A stretch of DNA of 17,710 bases, from positions 1 to 17,710 of the forward strand of contig JAFXPL010000021.1 of assembly GCA_017527945.1 (NCBI GenBank). The letters run 5' to 3'. Each line of letters opens with the position of its first letter. Position 1 is the first letter of the stretch. The position numbers were made by a program, and so were the translations under genes. Under the pieces are notes generated by a model that saw only the letters and a list, made by a program, of their open reading frames with translations, was not told where the DNA came from and made no database searches. This DNA comes from Bacteroidales bacterium. Lineage in GTDB: Bacteria; Bacteroidota; Bacteroidia; Bacteroidales; WCHB1-69. Positions 13,632 to 17,710 of the stretch are shown piece after piece.

Positions 13632-15026
13632 TCACAGCGTCTTCACCGGGAACGTGAAAAACGTGTCCGGGAACGGCTCGTCCTTCAGGGTGAAGTGCCA
13701 CCATTCGGTGTCGATGGGCTTGAATCCGTGACGTAGCATGGCGTTGCGCAGGATCATGCGGTTACGGAACTGCTCTTCGGTGATTTTTTTATTGCGGCTG
13801 TATTTGCCGGTTTCGGGATTGCCGCCGAAGTCGGGATGGCTCTCCTCGCCGAACCAGTCGAAGGTGCCGCCCATATCGACCTCCTTCTCGGTGCGCATGT
13901 CGAAGAGGGTGAGATCAACCGTGGACCCGCGCGTGTGTCCGCTATGCTCGGCGATGTAGCCTAACTCAAAAAGTTTGTCGCGGGGCACTTTGGGGTAGAA
14001 GTAAGGCCTCATGAGCGTGTCGGTGACATCGGCGGCCCAGCGCACGAAGTGGTCGACGGCCATCTGCGGGCGGTAGGCGTCGTAGATCTTGAGGCGGTAG
14101 CCCATCTTCAGCAGGTCGTCGCTCACGGCGCGGAGGCTGTCGGCGGCGCGGCGGGTCATCAGGGCGACCGGTTCCAAGTAGCCGTCCACACGCGCCCCCA
14201 CGAAGTTGTAGGTGCTGTAGTAGCGGATTTCGAGGATGGCATTCGGCACGGCCTCCGCGAGGTTCACGAACTGGGAGGCGTCGTCGGTGGGCGAGAGGGC
14301 GCCCGTCAGGCGCCGGAACTCGGTTTGGGCCTTGGCAAGCTGTGCGAGGAACTCCGGGCTGGTGTGCAGGCGGCTGAGGCCGATGGCGGCCCCGAGGCGG
14401 CTGGCATCGACGTCGCTCTGCCAGTGCGCGCCCACGATGACGCGGCTCTCGCCGTACATGTAGCCGCGCGCCATGAGGGTGTCGGCGTTGGCGGGGTTGA
14501 CCTCGGAGAGCAGCAGGGCCGCCGCGTAGCCGCGCTGGCTGTGCCCGGAAGGGTAGGAGCCCTCTTTCTTCAGGTCTTTCTCTTCCTCCACAGTGAGCAG
14601 GTGCTCCTGGAACCGCACGAACGGGCGTTTTCGCTTGTAATACGCCTTAGGCTCCTTGCGTGTCTGGTCGATGGTGGAAAGGCTGTTGACCAGCAGCCGG
14701 TATATCTCCGGGGTGCCCTCTTTCGAGATGGCAAGGCCGAACGGCACGCTGAACTCGGCGAAGAGGGAGTCGTAGGACCACACGGCGTCGCGTCGCGCGA
14801 TGGCGGCGCGAACGGTGTCGCTCCGTTGGGTTTTGCCCCATAGATACCGCATGATGTCATGGGCGAAGTCCGCGCCGATGGTGTCGGGCGGCGCGGGCAG
14901 GCATTTGATGAGGCTCGGCATCTCGTTTTTGCTGAAATAGCGCGTCACATCCTCTTTTTGCGCCCAGCCGCAAAAGCTGGTTGAAAGTGCCACGACGGCG
15001 AATATTATCGTAAATGTCTTTTTCAT
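13632..15026 (-). CDS. exported fusion of a PAP2 acid phosphatase and a VanX-type D-Ala-D-Ala dipeptidase
   Basis: A 464-residue protein from the ATG at 15026, with a signal peptide ending CGWA before Gln. Residues about 25-235 form a PAP2/class A acid phosphatase with all three motifs: K127-x6-R134-P135, PSGH (159-162) and SR-x5-H-x3-D (S194, R195, H201, D205). His162 and His201 are the expected acid and nucleophile. Residues about 250-464 form a VanX/DdpX-type (M15D) zinc dipeptidase: DAYRP with Arg319, the SxHxxGxTxD motif with zinc ligands His364 and Asp371, FDWFGEESH, and EWWH with catalytic Glu441 and ligand His444. Both active sites look complete. One half should remove phosphate from small or lipid phosphates; the other should split D-Ala-D-Ala released from peptidoglycan. 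It has its own promoter. Domain calls are firm; the joint role is inferred. Confidence 0.93.
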   Translation of the reverse strand: MKKTFTIIFAVVALSTSFCGWAQKEDVTRYFSKNEMPSLIKCLPAPPDTIGADFAHDIMRYLWGKTQRSDTVRAAIARRDAVWSYDSLFAEFSVPFGLAISKEGTPEIYRLLVNSLSTIDQTRKEPKAYYKRKRPFVRFQEHLLTVEEEKDLKKEGSYPSGHSQRGYAAALLLSEVNPANADTLMARGYMYGESRVIVGAHWQSDVDASRLGAAIGLSRLHTSPEFLAQLAKAQTEFRRLTGALSPTDDASQFVNLAEAVPNAILEIRYYSTYNFVGARVDGYLEPVALMTRRAADSLRAVSDDLLKMGYRLKIYDAYRPQMAVDHFVRWAADVTDTLMRPYFYPKVPRDKLFELGYIAEHSGHTRGSTVDLTLFDMRTEKEVDMGGTFDWFGEESHPDFGGNPETGKYSRNKKITEEQFRNRMILRNAMLRHGFKPIDTEWWHFTLKDEPFPDTFFTFPVKTL

Positions 15027-15047
15027 ATTTGTCCTTTTTTCCGGCGG

Positions 15048-15078
15048 CAAAGGTACATAAATTCCGGATGGCTTCAAC
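15048..15078 (-). promoter_or_regulatory. -33/-7 promoter for the phosphatase-dipeptidase gene
   Basis: On the minus strand, GTTG (15075-15078) precedes TACCTTTG (15048-15055); counted from the TTG at 15075-15077 the spacer is 19 bases. The box continues into CCGCC and lies 21 bases before the ATG at 15026. It separates this gene from the acyltransferase upstream. Confidence 0.65.
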
Positions 15079-15082
15079 AGAT

Positions 15083-15745
15083 TCAGTGCTCCCAATGGAT
15101 GCCTGTTCTCAGTACGATGGGCGGGTTTCCCCCGATGACCTGGTCGTTGCCGGAGAAGGCGGAGTGCAGCAGGGTGCCGGCGGCCACGGTGGTGTTGTCG
15201 GGCAGGCGCGTGCCCTTCAGCAGGGTGCATTTGCATCCGACCCAGACATGATCGCCCACCCTGATGGCCTTGTCGGGGTTGGTGCGTTGGCCGTCGGGTC
15301 CGTAAAGGGGATGCTCGTCGGTGTCCATCACGAGGATGCCCCAGCTCAGCAGGCAGTCGTTGCCGAAGGCGATCTCCTTGGCGCATACGATGGTGCTCTC
15401 CGCAGTCATGTTGAAGCCTTCGCCGAGGGTCAGGCGGCCGCGCACGGAGAGCTTGGAGCCATGTCCGATGGCGGCTTTCCCGTCGAAAGCCACCGTGCCG
15501 CTCACCTGCCAGATGGAGCGGGAGCGTTGCCGGTCGTAGTGCCCCACGTCGCCGAAGCCGATCTTCACCATCGCCGTCTGCGGACTGGGCGGCAACGAGA
15601 CGCTCCCGTGCAATTCGCGCAGGAAGGTGCGGTGCGAGACGATGACGGGCAGCCTCATCGCGGTCTTCAACGGGAAATAGTGCAGGTTGAAGCGCAAGGT
15701 CTTCGGGATGGACAGGAAGAGGTCGAAGAGGTCTCGAAAGTTCAT
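15083..15745 (-). CDS. left-handed beta-helix (hexapeptide-repeat) acyltransferase
   Basis: A 220-residue protein without a signal peptide. From about residue 80 onward it shows the imperfect hexapeptide periodicity of LbetaH transferases: VAFDGKAAIGHGSKLSV, LTLGEGFNM, IAFGNDCLLSWGILVMD, then AIRVGDHVWVG and TLLKGTRLPDNTTVAAGTLL. His145 in TDEHPLYG is the likely catalytic base, as in WcaF/Maa-type acetyltransferases. These enzymes usually acetylate sugars in capsule, O-antigen or nodulation-type glycans from acetyl-CoA as trimers in the cytoplasm. The N-terminal 60 residues (FRDLFDLFLSIPKTLRFN) are helical, as in enzymes linked to polysaccharide synthesis. No other polysaccharide gene is nearby, so the acceptor is unknown. 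It has its own promoter and is divergent from the DUF1846 gene. Confidence 0.88.
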   Translation of the reverse strand: MNFRDLFDLFLSIPKTLRFNLHYFPLKTAMRLPVIVSHRTFLRELHGSVSLPPSPQTAMVKIGFGDVGHYDRQRSRSIWQVSGTVAFDGKAAIGHGSKLSVRGRLTLGEGFNMTAESTIVCAKEIAFGNDCLLSWGILVMDTDEHPLYGPDGQRTNPDKAIRVGDHVWVGCKCTLLKGTRLPDNTTVAAGTLLHSAFSGNDQVIGGNPPIVLRTGIHWEH

Positions 15746-15785
15746 TGCATTGGGGATTATAACGGGGTTCTCTTTTTTTAGTTTG

Positions 15786-15793
15786 CAAAAGTA
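15786..15793 (-). promoter_or_regulatory. -7 promoter box for the acyltransferase
   Basis: The minus strand reads TACTTTTG followed by CAAA, matching TAnnTTTG. It lies 40 bases before the start codon. No convincing -33 element is seen. Confidence 0.6.
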
Positions 15794-15813
15794 GCATTTT
15801 TTTTTGTTTTTGA

Positions 15814-15845
15814 TTGGCTGACTTTCAAAAAAAATATTATTTTTG
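15814..15845 (+). promoter_or_regulatory. -33/-7 promoter for the DUF1846 gene
   Basis: TTG at 15814-15816 and TATTTTTG at 15838-15845 are 21 bases apart. The box continues into CACC and lies 27 bases before the ATG at 15873. It is divergent from the acyltransferase promoter, with about 45 bases between the two -7 boxes. Confidence 0.6.
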
Positions 15846-15872
15846 CACCCCGTATTTTAAAATTGTAATGTT

Positions 15873-17339
15873 ATGAAAAACGGTTTTGATAACGGGAAGT
15901 ATCTGAAAATCCAATCAGAGCACATCAAGGAGCGCATCGCTCAATTCGGACACAAACTTTACCTGGAATTTGGCGGGAAGCTGTATGACGACTTCCATGC
16001 CAGTCGTGTTTTGCCTGGATTTCAGCCGGATAGCAAACTACGTATGCTCACACAACTGAAGGATGACGCCGAGATTGTCATCGTTATCAGCGCCGTGGAT
16101 ATCGAGAAGAACAAGGTGCGCGGCGATTTGGGCATCACCTACGACGAGGACGTGCTGCGGCTGCGCGACATTTTCATCGCACGCGGCTTCGTGGTCAGCG
16201 GCGTGGTGATCACCCACTACAACGGCCAGGCCAGCGCGATGGCTTACCGCGAGCGTCTCGAACGCATGGGCATTAAGGTCTATTACCATTATTTGATAGA
16301 GGGTTATCCCACCAATGTTGATCTCATCGACTCGCCGGAGGGCTTCGGACGCAACGAGTATGTGGAGACCTCGCGGTCGTTGGTGGTGGTGACGGCCCCC
16401 GGGCCCGGCAGCGGCAAGATGGCCGTATGTTTGAGCCAGCTCTACCAGGAAAACGAGCGCGGCGTGAAGGCCGGCTATGCCAAGTTCGAGACCTTCCCCA
16501 TCTGGAACCTCTCGCTGAAGCACCCCGTGAACATCGCCTACGAGGCCGCCACCGCCGACCTGGACGATGTCAACATGATCGACCCCTTCCATTTGGAGGC
16601 CTACGGCAAGATGGCCGTCAACTACAACCGCGACATCGAGATTTTCCCGGTGCTGAACGCCATTTTTGAGGGCATCTACGGCGAGAACCCGTACAAGTCG
16701 CCCACCGATATGGGCGTGAACATGGCCGGCTACTGCATCTCCGATGACGAGGTTTGCTGCGCCGCCTCCAAGGACGAGATCATCCGCCGCTATTTCACCG
16801 CGCTGTGCAACGTGGTGGACGGGAAGTCCACGGAGCAGGAAGTCAACAAAATCTCCCTGCTCATCAAGCGGGCACAGATCACGGTGGAAGACCGCAAGAC
16901 CATCACGGCGGCCCGGAAGCGCAAGGAGGAGAGTGGGGTGGCCTCGTCCGCCATCGAGCTCGCCGACGGCACCATCATCACGGCGCATACCAGCCCGCTG
17001 CTCGGACCGAGCGCCGCGCTGCTGCTCAACGCCACGAAACACCTGGCCGGCATCGACCACGAAGTGCGCCTCATCCCGCAGGCCATGATCGAGCCGATAC
17101 AGAAAACAAAGGTCAATCTCCTGCACGGCCACAACCCGCGCCTGCACACCGACGAGGTCTTGGTGGCCCTCTCCATGCTCAGCCTCAACGACGAGAACTG
17201 CCGCAAAGCCTTGGAGTGCCTGCCTCAGCTGGAAGGCTGCCAAGTGCATACCACCGTCATGCTCAGTGAGGTGGATCACAAGATTTTCAAGAAGTTAGGG
17301 GTCGGACTCACCTGCGAGCCCATTCGGAAGGGGAAATAA
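15873..17339 (+). CDS. DUF1846 domain protein
   Basis: A 488-residue cytoplasmic protein matching the DUF1846 family from end to end (about 490-500 residues is usual). Recognisable family segments are FDNGKYLKIQSEHIKERI at the N-terminus, FGGKLYDDFHASRVLPGF (33-50), GYPTNVDLIDSPEGFG (144-159), and VVVTAPGPGSGKMA (171-184), a glycine-rich loop that resembles a nucleotide-binding P-loop. The next stretch includes ETFPIWNLSLKHPVN. No signal peptide is present. The biochemical function of the family is not known to me; the loop suggests nucleotide or phosphate binding. The gene stands alone, with its own promoter and a hairpin terminator. Confidence 0.93.
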   Translation: MKNGFDNGKYLKIQSEHIKERIAQFGHKLYLEFGGKLYDDFHASRVLPGFQPDSKLRMLTQLKDDAEIVIVISAVDIEKNKVRGDLGITYDEDVLRLRDIFIARGFVVSGVVITHYNGQASAMAYRERLERMGIKVYYHYLIEGYPTNVDLIDSPEGFGRNEYVETSRSLVVVTAPGPGSGKMAVCLSQLYQENERGVKAGYAKFETFPIWNLSLKHPVNIAYEAATADLDDVNMIDPFHLEAYGKMAVNYNRDIEIFPVLNAIFEGIYGENPYKSPTDMGVNMAGYCISDDEVCCAASKDEIIRRYFTALCNVVDGKSTEQEVNKISLLIKRAQITVEDRKTITAARKRKEESGVASSAIELADGTIITAHTSPLLGPSAALLLNATKHLAGIDHEVRLIPQAMIEPIQKTKVNLLHGHNPRLHTDEVLVALSMLSLNDENCRKALECLPQLEGCQVHTTVMLSEVDHKIFKKLGVGLTCEPIRKGK

Positions 17340-17341
17340 TA

Positions 17342-17371
17342 AAAGAAGCTTGGGATTTTCCAGGCTTCTTT
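17342..17371 (+). terminator. hairpin terminator after the DUF1846 gene
   Basis: AAAGAAGCTTGG (17342-17353) pairs with CCAGGCTTCTTT (17360-17371) around the 6-base loop GATTTT, with a single G-T mismatch or wobble. The stem starts three bases after the stop codon. The A-rich and T-rich stem ends would let it work for transcripts from both sides, including the convergent gene at 17398. Confidence 0.75.
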
Positions 17372-17397
17372 CATTATAGGATGTTGGAGATTCGTCG

Positions 17398-17710
17398 TTA
17401 GAACGTGTGGCTGTCCATTACATCTCCATAATAATCTCCACCATGATAGCGGCAGAGGTTCACCTTAATACCTGTGCCGGAAACGTTAAGGGCACCTTCC
17501 GGACTGTTTTCGAGTGCTTTGTAAGCCTTTCTGAAAGATTTCTTGGCTCGGTTGAGAGTAGCAGATTCCCCGCCGTTGAAATATAACATTTGGCCTCCTT
17601 CTGTGTAGCGGTCGGCATCGTTTTTCATGACATTCAACATGGAAGGTTCGATAATACTAAAGAAAAGATCCTGCGCTACCATATAGTCTGTACTGGAATC
17701 TAGTTGGATA
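17398..17710 (-). CDS. protein of unknown function (3' part, runs off the right edge)
   Basis: The frame is open to the window edge, so an internal Met at 17682 is not taken as the start. The 103 visible C-terminal residues have no recognised motif. They contain charged, helix-like stretches (NRAKKSFRKAYKALENSP) and end in RYHGGDYYGDVMDSHTF, a Gly/Tyr/Asp-rich tail. The gene converges on the DUF1846 gene and shares its terminator region. Base use is more AT-rich than in the DUF1846 gene. A function cannot be given from this fragment. Confidence 0.6.
   Translation of the reverse strand, partial: IQLDSSTDYMVAQDLFFSIIEPSMLNVMKNDADRYTEGGQMLYFNGGESATLNRAKKSFRKAYKALENSPEGALNVSGTGIKVNLCRYHGGDYYGDVMDSHTF

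Noticed and set aside
15027..15797. In-frame extension of the phosphatase-dipeptidase ORF to 721 codons
   Set aside because: The extra N-terminus is the acyltransferase gene read in another frame. The signal peptide at 15026 and the promoter just before it fix the true start.
16038..17279. 413-codon minus-strand ORF opposite the DUF1846 gene
   Set aside because: It is a mirror of a well-recognised gene, has His/Val/Ala-rich low-complexity translation and no family features; long antisense ORFs are expected where third codon positions are GC-rich.

Overview
The window looks like a chromosome segment of a GC-rich member of the Bacteroidota, most likely order Bacteroidales (inference). Three things support this. 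Nearly every promoter has the Bacteroidetes -7 box TAnnTTTG, usually extended to TAnnTTTGC. Shine-Dalgarno sequences are largely absent. All seven exported proteins have Gln as the predicted first mature residue (the Bacteroidetes 'Q-rule'). No rRNA, tRNA, CRISPR array, insertion sequence or SusC/SusD pair is visible.

Layout. 1-622 (-): 5' part of a PLP-dependent aminotransferase. 876-2423 (+): exported, possibly propeller-like protein (paralogue A). 2425-2514: two adjacent short tandem arrays. 2520-3983 (+): exported GH29 alpha-L-fucosidase with a C-terminal F5/8-type carbohydrate-binding domain. 4010-4034: perfect palindrome between convergent genes. 4053-6887 (-): M48 zinc protease whose C-terminus looks like an outer-membrane beta-barrel. 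7339-8592 (+): arginine deiminase carrying a signal peptide. 8616-10151 (-): paralogue B of the 876-2423 protein. 10187-11383 (-): RlmI-like 23S rRNA methyltransferase. 11479-11610 (-): 43-residue ORF with the best promoter in the window. 11730-13567 (-): an AT-richer block with an exported protein (possible PepSY-like fold) behind a HigB-HigA toxin-antitoxin pair. 13632-15026 (-): exported PAP2 phosphatase fused to a VanX-type D-Ala-D-Ala dipeptidase. 15083-15745 (-): hexapeptide acyltransferase. 15873-17339 (+): DUF1846 protein with a hairpin terminator. 17398-17710 (-): 3' part of an unknown gene.

How the genes fit together. The window is rich in envelope proteins: seven of the eleven complete genes longer than 150 codons encode exported products. 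Several are hydrolases acting on small molecules or glycans found in the periplasm or host gut (fucosylated glycans, arginine, phosphomonoesters, D-Ala-D-Ala, proteins). They are mostly single transcription units with their own promoters, so the window does not look like one large operon. The candidates for something new are the phosphatase-dipeptidase fusion, the protease-barrel fusion, the exported arginine deiminase, the duplicated exported proteins, and the HigBA block with what looks like a YjbR start fused in frame to the toxin.
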